Shown here: positions 1 to 7,541 of the stretch, piece by piece
Layout: each line of letters starts with the position of its first letter
How positions within the stretch are numbered: position 1 is the stretch's first letter
Source of the DNA: Rhizobiaceae bacterium
GTDB taxonomy: Bacteria; Pseudomonadota; Alphaproteobacteria; Rhizobiales; Rhizobiaceae
Length of the DNA: 64,000 nucleotides
Direction of reading: 5' to 3'
Assembly (NCBI GenBank): GCA_029233925.1
Contig: JARGOX010000014.1
Span: 22,429-86,428 of the forward strand
Position numbers and translations under genes: made by a program
Notes under the pieces: generated by a model
Database searches by the model: none
What the model was told of the DNA's origin: nothing
Seen by the model: only the letters and a program-made list of their open reading frames with translations

Positions 1-483
1 GAGCCTTGCATTGACCGGTCTGAAAATGCCTTCATCAATGCCGCGTTGAACGATCTTTTCAATGGCGGCCACGCCCCGGTCGAGCACCTCACGGCGGTAG
101 GTTTCAGCAAGTTCGGGAAATCGCCCGGCCTCCTGCAGAACGAGCCTTGGAACAGCCAGAATCTCGGGATCCGACAATTTGACAATGGCTATTGTCAGCA
201 GGGTCTTCAGAATTATGCGCGGATCTTCTCTGGAGGTTTCGGCGATCTTGCTGGCTCGCTCGGCAATGGGGGCAACCGCGCGTCTGACCAGCGATTCAAA
301 GATCTCGTCCTTGCTGGAGAAGTAGCGATAGATGGCGCCTTTCGAGATGCCCGCTTCCTGCGCAATGTCTTCAACCTTGGTTGCAGCAAAGCCTTTGCTG
401 GCAAACAACCGGAGGGCGGCATCCAGCACTTCATCCGGCCTGTCTTCGGCCCTGCGGCGCCATTTCGGTTCCTGTTGCATCAT
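1..483 (-). CDS. TetR/AcrR-family transcriptional regulator (C-terminus outside window)
   Basis: The minus-strand frame is open from 483 to the window edge (161 codons, no stop), so the protein is partial. It starts MMQQEPKWRRRAEDRPDEVL and has a classic TetR helix-turn-helix in the first 60 residues (LFASKGFAATKVEDIAQEAG, then ISKGAIYRYFSSKDEIFESL). The rest is an all-helical ligand-binding region. Two ATGs are adjacent (483 and 480); AGGA lies only 2 nt from the first, so 480 has the better spacing. A sigma-70-like promoter and a 30-bp palindrome lie just upstream, which suggests autorepression. Such regulators often control efflux genes; any target next to it would lie off the left edge. 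Confidence 0.9.
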   Translation of the reverse strand, partial: MMQQEPKWRRRAEDRPDEVLDAALRLFASKGFAATKVEDIAQEAGISKGAIYRYFSSKDEIFESLVRRAVAPIAERASKIAETSREDPRIILKTLLTIAIVKLSDPEILAVPRLVLQEAGRFPELAETYRREVLDRGVAAIEKIVQRGIDEGIFRPVNARL

Positions 484-488
484 GTTCC

Positions 489-518
489 TATTAGTAAATG
501 ACTGGTCATTTACTAATA
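489..518. promoter_or_regulatory. 30-bp perfect palindromic operator upstream of the TetR gene
   Basis: Two perfect 14-bp arms (489-502 and 505-518) around a 2-bp centre. The core reads TGACTGGTCA, with AT-rich flanks. It overlaps the -10 hexamer and the predicted transcription start of the TetR gene, where a TetR dimer would block transcription. The palindrome is seen directly; binding is inference. Confidence 0.75.
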
Positions 519-542
519 TAGGTAGTGGCGTCATTGGGTCAA
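515..542 (-). promoter_or_regulatory. Sigma-70-type promoter of the TetR gene
   Basis: On the minus strand TTGACC (542-537) is followed by a 16-bp spacer and TATATT (520-515). Each hexamer matches the consensus at five of six positions. It lies about 30 bp upstream of the tetR start codons. Confidence 0.6.
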
Positions 543-599
543 GAGGTATCGATTGGGCGAACACCTAAGGTGAGGTTTTGGGGTGCTGCAGCTCAGAAA

Positions 600-1500
600 A
601 GTGTTACGGAGAACGCGGGAGTTGCGCTGCGAGGCCGGGATCTTTTCCGCTCACGGCGAGCGGCGCTGAAGCGCCTGCCTGCGCGGGGCGCGGCCAAACT
701 GTTGGCCGGGCTGCGGTCGCAGCCTGTTGAGTGCCTTTCTGGCAGGCACCGGGTTTTGCAAGTGGTGCCTTACTGACAGGCACGCATCCGCCGAAGGCGG
801 CAAGCGCGACCGCGCGTCGGGGCTCGTGCCCCGCCCCCGTCTGGAGCCAGCGCCGAAGGCGCGTACGGCGTGAAGACAATACCAAAGCCATCCGTATTCC
901 GCGCGGCAGCGCAGCTGTGCCTCACAGAGGGGCACCGGGTGCAGCAAGTGGTCCCCGAAGCGAGGCATCGGCTGCCGCACCTCTGAAGAATGTTACGGAG
1001 AACGCGGGAGTTGCGCTGAGAGGTTGTGATCTTTTCCGCTCACGGCGAGCGGCGCTGACGCGCCTGCCTGCGCGGGGCGCGGCCAAACTGTTGGCCGGGC
1101 TGCGGTCGCAGCCTGTTGAGTGCCCCGAAGTAAGGCACCGGGTGCAGCGGGCACTACCTCACTGACAGGCACCGGGCGCTACAAGCACTGCGCTACTGAC
1201 TGGCACTCATCCGCCGAAGGCGGCAAGCGCGACCGCGCGTCGGGGCCTATGCCCCGCCCCGTCTGGAGCCAGCGCCGCAAGGCGCGTACGGCGTGAAGAC
1301 AAAACCAAAGCTATCCGTATTTCACGCGGCAACGCAGTTTTGCCTATCGGCAAGGCACCGGGCGCTGCCTCACTGACAGGCACGCATCCGCCGCAGGCGG
1401 CAAGCGCGCCAATTAACAGTCAATGGGCCGTCGGGGCCAATGCCCCGCCCCGTCTGGAGCCAGCGCCGCAGGCGCGTACGGCGTGAAGACATTACAAATG
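600..1500 (+). repeat. Mosaic hairpin-repeat cluster, left copy (units A1-B1-A2-B2-B3)
   Basis: The gap between tetR and ubiH (484-1537) holds no convincing gene. It is filled by two alternating units. Unit A (601-735 and 991-1124, near-identical) begins GTTACGGAGAACGCGGG and ends CAGCCTGTTGAGTGCC. Unit B (about 781-990, 1204-1350 and 1378-1495) begins CATCCGCCGAAGGCGG and contains CGTACGGCGTGAAGACA. Both are chains of short perfect hairpins: CCGCTC/GAGCGG, GGCGC/GCGCC, GGCCAA/TTGGCC, GGCTGCG/CGCAGCC in A; CCGCC/GGCGG, GGGGC/GCCCC, GCGCC/GGCGC in B. Short linkers such as GCACCGGGTGC and TGCCTTACTGACAGGCA are also palindromic. The same units recur, inverted, at 61060-62100. Frames across it lack ribosome sites and simply read through the hairpins. 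Confidence 0.9.
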
Positions 1501-1537
1501 CCGTGAAGACAATACCAAAACAAACACCAAAATTTCT

Positions 1538-2764
1538 TCAGATGGCTTCGCCACGCAGCAGGCGCGGGCCGTCGGGGCCTGCCAGTCCGGCGGCCTGGCG
1601 GATGAAGAAGGTTTTGAGCGGCGGCATGCGTTCCACCAAACCCAGGCCAAAATCACGCAGAGCGCGAACGGGCGTCAGGTCATTGGAAAACAGCCTATTG
1701 AGAACGTCGCTTGTCACGCCCATCTGGAACGTGTCGAAGCGCCGCCAGACCTGGTAACGCTCCAGAACCGCCAAGGAGCCGATTTCAAGCCCCAGCCGGT
1801 CGGCCTCGACGATTGTTTCCGCCAGGGCTGCCACATCGCGAAATCCCAGATTGAGCCCCTGACCGGCAATCGGGTGGATGCCGTGGGCCGCATCGCCGAC
1901 AAGGGCAAGCCGTGGTTTGACAAAGGCGCGCGCCAGTGTCAGACCGAGCGGATAGGCGCGCCTGTCACCAACCACCTGCAGGGCACCAAGCTTGTGGCCG
2001 AAGCGGCGCTCGAGCTCGGCTTCAAAAACCAGATCGTCTTCCGCGATCAAGCGCTCCGCATCTTCTGTGCGTTCGGTCCAGACAAGCGACGAACGATTGC
2101 CCTTGAGTGGCAGAATGGCAAAGGGGCCTGCGGGAAGAAAATGTTCCTCCGCGCGCCCCTCATGCGGTCGTTCATGGGCCACGGTGGTGACAATCCCGGA
2201 CTGGCCATAGGACCATTGAACGGTCTTGATGCCGGCCATTTCGCGCAGCCTGGAGCGCACCCCGTCGGCAGCCACCAGCAGCTTGGCGCTTACAGTTCTG
2301 CCATCGCCCAGGGTAACCTGTGTGCGCGCATCATCCGTCTCGAAACCGGTGACGGTAACGCCCTGTTCCACTGCAACCCCCAAGTCGGCGGCCTTGCGTC
2401 GCAAAGCACCGACGATGGAACGGTTCAAAACCATATGGGCAAAGGGCTCACCCGGCGTCACATCCCCGCCGAAAGTCAAAAAGACGGGCCGCACCGGATC
2501 GGTGGTGCGCGAATCCGTCACCACCATGTCCATGATTGGCTGCGCGTCCGGCGCGATCTCCTGCCAGATACCCATCTGATCCAGCATGCGGCTGGCGCCT
2601 GCGGCAATGGCCGAGGCGCGTTGATCCTTCTGCCACACATCTGCCGGGGCCGCATCGACGACCCTGACCTGCAGATGAGGTGCTGCTGATTTGATTGCAA
2701 CGGCTGCCGAAAGGCCGACATAGCCGCCACCGGCCACAAGTATGTCGAGTGTATCGTCTGTCAT
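1538..2764 (-). CDS. ubiH: FAD-dependent ubiquinone biosynthesis hydroxylase (UbiH/UbiF/COQ6 family)
   Basis: A 408-residue flavoprotein monooxygenase of the aromatic-ring hydroxylase family that adds a hydroxyl to the polyprenyl-phenol ring during ubiquinone synthesis, probably at the membrane face. An N-terminal FAD dinucleotide-binding loop (LVAGGGYVGLSAAVAIK), the middle DG motif (LVAADGVRSRL) and the GD motif (LALVGDAAHGIHPIAGQGLN) are all present and correctly spaced. The start at 2764 is chosen because AGGAT lies 7 nt upstream; the longer frame to 2827 adds non-conserved residues. Which ring position it modifies cannot be told from sequence: alphaproteobacteria often use multifunctional members (UbiL, UbiM) instead of strict UbiH. 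Confidence 0.88.
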   Translation of the reverse strand: MTDDTLDILVAGGGYVGLSAAVAIKSAAPHLQVRVVDAAPADVWQKDQRASAIAAGASRMLDQMGIWQEIAPDAQPIMDMVVTDSRTTDPVRPVFLTFGGDVTPGEPFAHMVLNRSIVGALRRKAADLGVAVEQGVTVTGFETDDARTQVTLGDGRTVSAKLLVAADGVRSRLREMAGIKTVQWSYGQSGIVTTVAHERPHEGRAEEHFLPAGPFAILPLKGNRSSLVWTERTEDAERLIAEDDLVFEAELERRFGHKLGALQVVGDRRAYPLGLTLARAFVKPRLALVGDAAHGIHPIAGQGLNLGFRDVAALAETIVEADRLGLEIGSLAVLERYQVWRRFDTFQMGVTSDVLNRLFSNDLTPVRALRDFGLGLVERMPPLKTFFIRQAAGLAGPDGPRLLRGEAI

Positions 2765-2786
2765 GGTTCTATCCTTTGCCCATGGG

Positions 2787-2800
2787 CCGGAGCGCTCCGG
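2787..2800. promoter_or_regulatory. Perfect 14-bp palindrome upstream of ubiH
   Basis: CCGGAGCGCTCCGG, with no spacer, lies 23 nt upstream of the ubiH start in the ubiH/tesB divergent region. It could be an operator or part of a leader hairpin; nothing more can be said from sequence. Confidence 0.4.
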
Positions 2801-2911
2801 TTCTAGCGAGGCTCGATGATCATTCACATCTTGCGATAAACAAGGCGGCCTTTATAAAGCGGATCATACAGGTCCTGCAGCAGAACAAAAAGACCCAACA
2901 GGAGTTTCAAT

Positions 2912-3778
2912 ATGTCGCGTGCCATGGACAATTTGCTTTCCATCCTGGATCTCGAGCGCCTTGAGCACGACCTTTATCGGGGAATCAGTCCGGACGCGGG
3001 CTGGCAGCGGGTCTTCGGCGGCCAGGTCATCGCCCAGGCTCTGGTTGCCGCGCAGCGCACCATTGCCGATGATCGTTTCGTTCATTCGCTGCACGCCTAT
3101 TTCATGCGCCCGGGTGATCCTGCCATTCCGATCATTTACGAAGTTGATCGAATCCGCGATGGGGCAAGCTTCAATACGCGGCGCGTGGTTGCCATTCAGC
3201 ATGGCAAGGCGATTTTCTCCATGGCGGCCTCCTTTCAGTGCGATGAGCCGGGATTCGATCATCAGATTGACATGCCCGATGTGCCACAACCCGAAAGTCT
3301 GATCGGCGAAGTCGACCTGAAGGAAAAATATCTGCAATATGCGCCGGAAAATGTGCGGGCCTATTGGGAGCGCGAACGGCCAATTGAAATGCGGCCCGTT
3401 TCACTGACGCACTATATCTCGCAGGAAAAACTGGAGCCGATCCAGAATGTCTGGGTGCGGGCCAATGGTATAGTGCCCACTGATCGCCGGATTCAGGACG
3501 CGGTGCTTGCCTATCTTTCAGACATGACATTGCTCGACACGTCCCTGTTTGCCCACGGGCTTTCCGTTTTCAGCAGCAGGGTTCAGGTGGCGAGCCTGGA
3601 TCATTCCATGTGGTTTCATCGGCCCTACGCCATGGATGACTGGATGCTCTATGCGCAGGACAGCCCCAATGCCAGTGGCGCGCGTGGGCTCAATCGCGGC
3701 GGACTTTATACCCGTAATGGCATGTTGATTGCGTCGGTTGCCCAGGAAGGCCTCATTCGCCAGAGGACCAAAGAGTAA
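2912..3778 (+). CDS. tesB: Acyl-CoA thioesterase II
   Basis: A 288-residue TesB homologue: a double hot-dog enzyme that hydrolyses acyl-CoAs to free fatty acid and CoA in the cytoplasm. The first hot-dog shows the hallmark FGGQVIAQALVAAQRT (about residues 30-45) and the HSLHAYFMRPGD strand; the second contains DMTLLDTSLFAHGL and the typical C-terminal SLDHSMWFHRP...DWMLYAQDSP. Length matches the E. coli family. The start is supported by AGGAG 7 nt upstream. It is divergent from ubiH, with about 150 bp between the starts. Confidence 0.95.
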   Translation: MSRAMDNLLSILDLERLEHDLYRGISPDAGWQRVFGGQVIAQALVAAQRTIADDRFVHSLHAYFMRPGDPAIPIIYEVDRIRDGASFNTRRVVAIQHGKAIFSMAASFQCDEPGFDHQIDMPDVPQPESLIGEVDLKEKYLQYAPENVRAYWERERPIEMRPVSLTHYISQEKLEPIQNVWVRANGIVPTDRRIQDAVLAYLSDMTLLDTSLFAHGLSVFSSRVQVASLDHSMWFHRPYAMDDWMLYAQDSPNASGARGLNRGGLYTRNGMLIASVAQEGLIRQRTKE

Positions 3779-3846
3779 TAATTAGCCAGACGTCAATATC
3801 TGCACATAAATAAGGCATACGCCTGAGCTCCCAACAGTGCGGCCTC

Positions 3847-3870
3847 AATGCATATTAAATTATATGCATT
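3847..3870. promoter_or_regulatory. AT-rich palindrome upstream of the glnK sigma-54 promoter (candidate NtrC or IHF site)
   Basis: AATGCATAT (3847-3855), a 6-bp spacer, then ATATGCATT (3862-3870): perfect 9-bp arms. The centre is about 70 bp upstream of the transcription start predicted from the sigma-54 promoter, a usual distance for NtrC. It contains TGCATATTAAAT, which recurs exactly upstream of the second amt promoter. It is the main feature of the otherwise gene-free 3779-4102 gap. Confidence 0.5.
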
Positions 3871-3902
3871 ATTATCAATAAGATAACACATCAATTTTCA
3901 AA

Positions 3903-3919
3903 CTGGCACGATCCTTGAT
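3903..3919 (+). promoter_or_regulatory. Sigma-54 promoter of glnK-amtB
   Basis: CTGGCACGATCCTTGAT: TGGCAC at -24 and TTG at -12 with the 5-bp spacing of RpoN promoters; the only weak position is the A after TTG. Expected regulation is NtrC-dependent induction under nitrogen limitation, as is usual for glnK-amtB. Confidence 0.8.
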
Positions 3920-3952
3920 TGGGTCTGGGCAGAACCAATGGTCATGACATGA

Positions 3953-4441
<489 letters not shown>

Positions 4442-4460
4442 GTATACAGGAGTTAACCCG

Positions 4461-5819
4461 ATGAAACTATATTCTCTCATGAAGCCTGGCGCCGCCTTGC
4501 TTATGTTCGGCGCCATGTCCGTGCCGGCTCTGGCGCAGGATGCGGCTGTGCCAACAGCTGTTCCGACCCATTCCGTCTTTATCTTCAACTCGCTGCTGTT
4601 TTTGATCTCCGGTTTTCTGGTGATGTTCATGGCGGCGGGTTTTGCCATGCTCGAAGCGGGCCTCGTGCGCTCCAAGAACGTTTCGATGCAATTGACCAAA
4701 AACATCGCATTGTTTTCCTTTGCGGCGATCATGTACTACCTGATCGGCTACAATCTGATGTATCCATTGGGCAATTGGTCCATCGGGACCGATGATACGG
4801 GCGGTTACCTCGGTGCCTTCGGCGTTGCGGTTCTGGAAGCTGTGGGCGTCGCGCCGGAAGCAACGGATGATCTGTCCTACGCTTCTACCGGTTCTGACTA
4901 CTTCTTCCAGCTGATGTTCTGTGCAACCACCGCATCCATTGTCTCCGGTTCGCTGGCCGAACGCATGAAATTGTGGCCTTTCCTGATTTTCACATTGGTT
5001 TTGACCGGTGTGCTTTATCCGATCCAGGCTTCCTGGAAATGGGGCGGCGGGTTCCTGGACACACAGTTCGGGTTCCTGGATTTTGCCGGATCAACGGTTG
5101 TTCATTCCGTCGGTGGCTGGGCCGCATTGACCGGCGCCATCATTCTGGGCGCACGCAAGGGCAAATATGGTCCCAATGGTGCCATTCATCCGATTCCGGG
5201 TTCCAACATGACGCTTGCCACTCTGGGCACATTCATATTGTGGCTCGGCTGGTTCGGCTTTAATGGCGGATCACAGCTGGCTGCCGGTTCCATTGGCGAT
5301 ATTGCCGATGTATCCCGCATCTTTGCCAATACCAATGCCGGCGCCGCCGGTGGTGCAGTGGCAGCTCTGCTTCTGACTCAGATCGTCTACAAGAAGACCG
5401 ATATCACCATGGTCCTCAACGGTGCCCTGGCCGGACTGGTGTCAATCACTGCCGAACCACTCACACCGGGCCTGGGTGCTGCGACCCTGATCGGTGCAGT
5501 GGGTGGCGTGATCGTCGTCTTTGCGGTTCCGATGCTCGACAAGCTGAAGATTGATGATGTTGTCGGCGCCATTCCCGTGCATCTGTTTGCCGGTATCTGG
5601 GGAACGCTTGCTGTGCTCTTCACCAACCCCGAAGCGACCCTCTACGGACAGGTTGCCTCGATCATCATCGTTGGTGTCTTCATGGTTGTTTCCTCCGGTC
5701 TCGTCTGGCTGATCCTCAATGCAGTCATGGGGCTGCGGGTGAGCGAAGAAGAAGAGATGGTCGGTCTGGATAAAAGCGAGATTGGCGTCGAAGCCTATCC
5801 GGAGTTTACCAAAATCTGA
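4461..5819 (+). CDS. amtB: Ammonium transporter
   Basis: A 452-residue Amt/Rh channel with a cleavable signal peptide (MKLYSLMKPGAALLMFGAMS, cut after ALAQ), then 11 predicted membrane helices. Family signatures seen: GFAMLEAGLVRSKN, DFAGSTVVHSVGGWAALTGA (with the conserved Asp and His near the pore), GWFGFNGGS, NGALAGLVSITA and PVHLFAGIWGTLA, the latter two carrying the twin pore histidine positions. The start follows AGGAG. Its product is expected at the inner membrane as a trimer gated by the GlnK encoded just upstream. Confidence 0.96.
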   Translation: MKLYSLMKPGAALLMFGAMSVPALAQDAAVPTAVPTHSVFIFNSLLFLISGFLVMFMAAGFAMLEAGLVRSKNVSMQLTKNIALFSFAAIMYYLIGYNLMYPLGNWSIGTDDTGGYLGAFGVAVLEAVGVAPEATDDLSYASTGSDYFFQLMFCATTASIVSGSLAERMKLWPFLIFTLVLTGVLYPIQASWKWGGGFLDTQFGFLDFAGSTVVHSVGGWAALTGAIILGARKGKYGPNGAIHPIPGSNMTLATLGTFILWLGWFGFNGGSQLAAGSIGDIADVSRIFANTNAGAAGGAVAALLLTQIVYKKTDITMVLNGALAGLVSITAEPLTPGLGAATLIGAVGGVIVVFAVPMLDKLKIDDVVGAIPVHLFAGIWGTLAVLFTNPEATLYGQVASIIIVGVFMVVSSGLVWLILNAVMGLRVSEEEEMVGLDKSEIGVEAYPEFTKI

Positions 5820-5850
5820 TCTGCTGAACATTAGCCTGTCAAAACCTTTG

Positions 5851-5876
5851 AAGGGGCCCGTTTTCGGGCCCCTTTT
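5851..5876 (+). terminator. Rho-independent terminator of glnK-amtB
   Basis: AAGGGGCCCG, a TTTT loop, CGGGCCCCTT, then TT: a perfect 10-bp stem 31 nt after the amtB stop. It divides the first amt unit from the second, which has its own promoter. Confidence 0.9.
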
Positions 5877-6075
5877 GCATTTAATGAGACATTGTCCTTT
5901 GGTTCTGAAGCTTTTCAGATGGTCCAAGGTCCAAAGAAAGAATTTTGAGAAAGACCGGTATTGACCATCAGTTGGCCTGGCATGGGCAATTGCCGGGCGC
6001 AAGGGTCAGGCCGCAGAGCGTAGCGTGCCTATTTTTTCAGCATGATCCAAAGTCAATGCCGATGAAATAGGCATT

Positions 6076-6142
6076 TGCATATTAAATGACCCTACCTGCC
6101 TATGAAATCAGCAATGTTTGCGGAACTGGCACAAATATTGTT
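6076..6142 (+). promoter_or_regulatory. Sigma-54 promoter and upstream motif of the second ammonium transporter
   Basis: CTGGCACAAATATTGTT at 6126-6142 gives TGGCAC and TTG with 5-bp spacing. Upstream, TGCATATTAAAT (6076-6087) repeats exactly the motif found ahead of the glnK promoter (3849-3860), at 40 versus 44 bp from the -24 element. With the terminator at 5851-5876 this accounts for most of the 360-bp gene-free stretch 5820-6179; nothing else is evident there. Confidence 0.72.
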
Positions 6143-6179
6143 TCCCAAAGACTGAAATGACAGCAATGGGAGGTGATTC

Positions 6180-7403
6180 ATGGATCAGTCAGAAATCGGT
6201 GGTGATGTTTTTTTCGTGCTCATGGGGGCCATTTTGGTCTTTGCCATGCACGGCGGCTTCGCCTTTCTGGAAGTGGGAACCGTTCGCCACAAAAACCAGG
6301 TCAATGCGCTGGTCAAAATTCTCGCTGATTTTGCGATCTCGACGATTTCCTATTTCTTTGTCGGATTTGCGGTTGCCTATGGCGTCACGTTTTTCGTCAA
6401 TGCGGCCACCCTGTCGGGTGCCAATGGCGGAGAGGTGTTCCTGCCGCAGGGTTTCACCCTGGTAAAATTCTTCTTTCTGACGACATTTGCGGCAGCCATA
6501 CCGGCGATCATTTCAGGCGGCATTGCCGAGCGCATGCGCTTTCAGCCGCAATGTTTTGCGACGGTTGCGCTGGTGGGGCTGGTCTATCCGTTTTTCGAAG
6601 GCATTGTCTGGAACGGCAATTTCGGGCTGCAGGGCGCCATGGAGGCAGCACTGGGTGCGCCGTTTCATGATTTCGCCGGATCTATTGTTGTTCACGCGGT
6701 CGGCGGCTGGATCGCACTCCCGGCCATCATCCTGCTGGGTGCACGTGTCGGTCGTTATAGTAAAACCGGCAAATCCCACCCCTTTGCGCCTTCGTCCATA
6801 CCGTGGCTTGCCCTTGGGTCCTGGCTTTTGTGCATCGGCTGGTTCGGCTTTAACGTGATGAGTGCCCAATCGGTCGGTGGTGCGACCGGTCTGGTGGCGC
6901 TCAACTCGCTGATGGCCATGGTGGGCGGTATTGTCATCGCCTTGCTTGTCGGGCGCAATGACCCGGGATTTGTGCACAATGGTGCATTGGCCGGTCTTGT
7001 GGCGGTTTGCGCCGGATCTGACATATTTCACCCCATTGGTGCGCTGGCCGTGGGCTCCATCGCCGGATTCGTCTTTGTCAAAGGCTTCCACTGGTGTCAG
7101 GAGAAACTGAAAGTGGACGATGTTCTTGGTGTCTGGCCGCTGCACGGCCTGTGTGGTCTTTGGGGCGGTATCGCCTGCGGTATATTCGGCATGGAGGTGC
7201 TGGGTGGCCTTGGTGGTGTCTCCTTCATGGCACAGTTGATCGGATCTGTCGCCGGCGCACTCTATGCCGCTTTGGCTGGCTTCGTGGTTTACGGGCTTCT
7301 CAAGGCAATGACCGGGCTGCGACTGAGCGAGGAAGAAGAGATGCGCGGAGCCGACCTGTCAATTCACAAAATCGGTGCCAATCCGGAAGCTGAGATTCGA
7401 TAG
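6180..7403 (+). CDS. Second ammonium transporter (Amt family)
   Basis: A 407-residue Amt protein, clearly paralogous to the upstream amtB but without a signal peptide and with shorter loops. It keeps AFLEVGTVRHKN, DFAGSIVVHAVGGWIALPAI, IGWFGFNVMS, NGALAGLV and PLHGLCGLWGGIA, so the pore His and Asp positions appear intact. GGAGGTGA precedes the ATG. It has its own sigma-54 promoter and no adjacent PII gene, so gating by the GlnK of the neighbouring operon is likely. Its C-terminal tail (LRLSEEEEMRG) resembles that of AmtB, the part that couples to GlnK in known structures. Confidence 0.93.
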   Translation: MDQSEIGGDVFFVLMGAILVFAMHGGFAFLEVGTVRHKNQVNALVKILADFAISTISYFFVGFAVAYGVTFFVNAATLSGANGGEVFLPQGFTLVKFFFLTTFAAAIPAIISGGIAERMRFQPQCFATVALVGLVYPFFEGIVWNGNFGLQGAMEAALGAPFHDFAGSIVVHAVGGWIALPAIILLGARVGRYSKTGKSHPFAPSSIPWLALGSWLLCIGWFGFNVMSAQSVGGATGLVALNSLMAMVGGIVIALLVGRNDPGFVHNGALAGLVAVCAGSDIFHPIGALAVGSIAGFVFVKGFHWCQEKLKVDDVLGVWPLHGLCGLWGGIACGIFGMEVLGGLGGVSFMAQLIGSVAGALYAALAGFVVYGLLKAMTGLRLSEEEEMRGADLSIHKIGANPEAEIR

Positions 7404-7451
7404 CTACCCTGGCGAAAACAACACGACCACAGGAGACGGAACGGTGCATGG

Positions 7452-7466
7452 TTAATGCACTATTAA
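7452..7466. promoter_or_regulatory. CtrA box upstream of ftsK
   Basis: TTAA-TGCACTA-TTAA: a perfect match to the CtrA consensus TTAA-N7-TTAA, 76 bp upstream of the ftsK start in a 138-bp intergenic region. CtrA controls cell-cycle and division genes in alphaproteobacteria, so the position makes biological sense. Binding is inferred. Confidence 0.6.
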
Positions 7467-7541
7467 CTCCCCTAAGCTTAGTATCGCCAAGAATTTGAGC
7501 GGTTTGACGCTCTTGTGCGTTTATTGAGTTGGAGTGTCGCA

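Noticed and set aside
46..501. 151-codon plus-strand frame
   Set aside because: It is antisense to the TetR gene, whose minus-strand product shows a clear HTH.
600..1500. CRISPR array
   Set aside because: Units are long, unequal and adjacent, with no unique spacers of constant length and no cas genes nearby.
601..1757. Open frames of 83-144 codons running through the left repeat cluster (for example 731-1165)
   Set aside because: They exist only because the hairpin units are GC-rich and lack stops; they recur with each unit, have no ribosome sites and no recognisable domain.
7515..7541. GTG start for ftsK at 7515
   Set aside because: The ATG at 7542 has GGAG at the right spacing; the GTG has no ribosome site.
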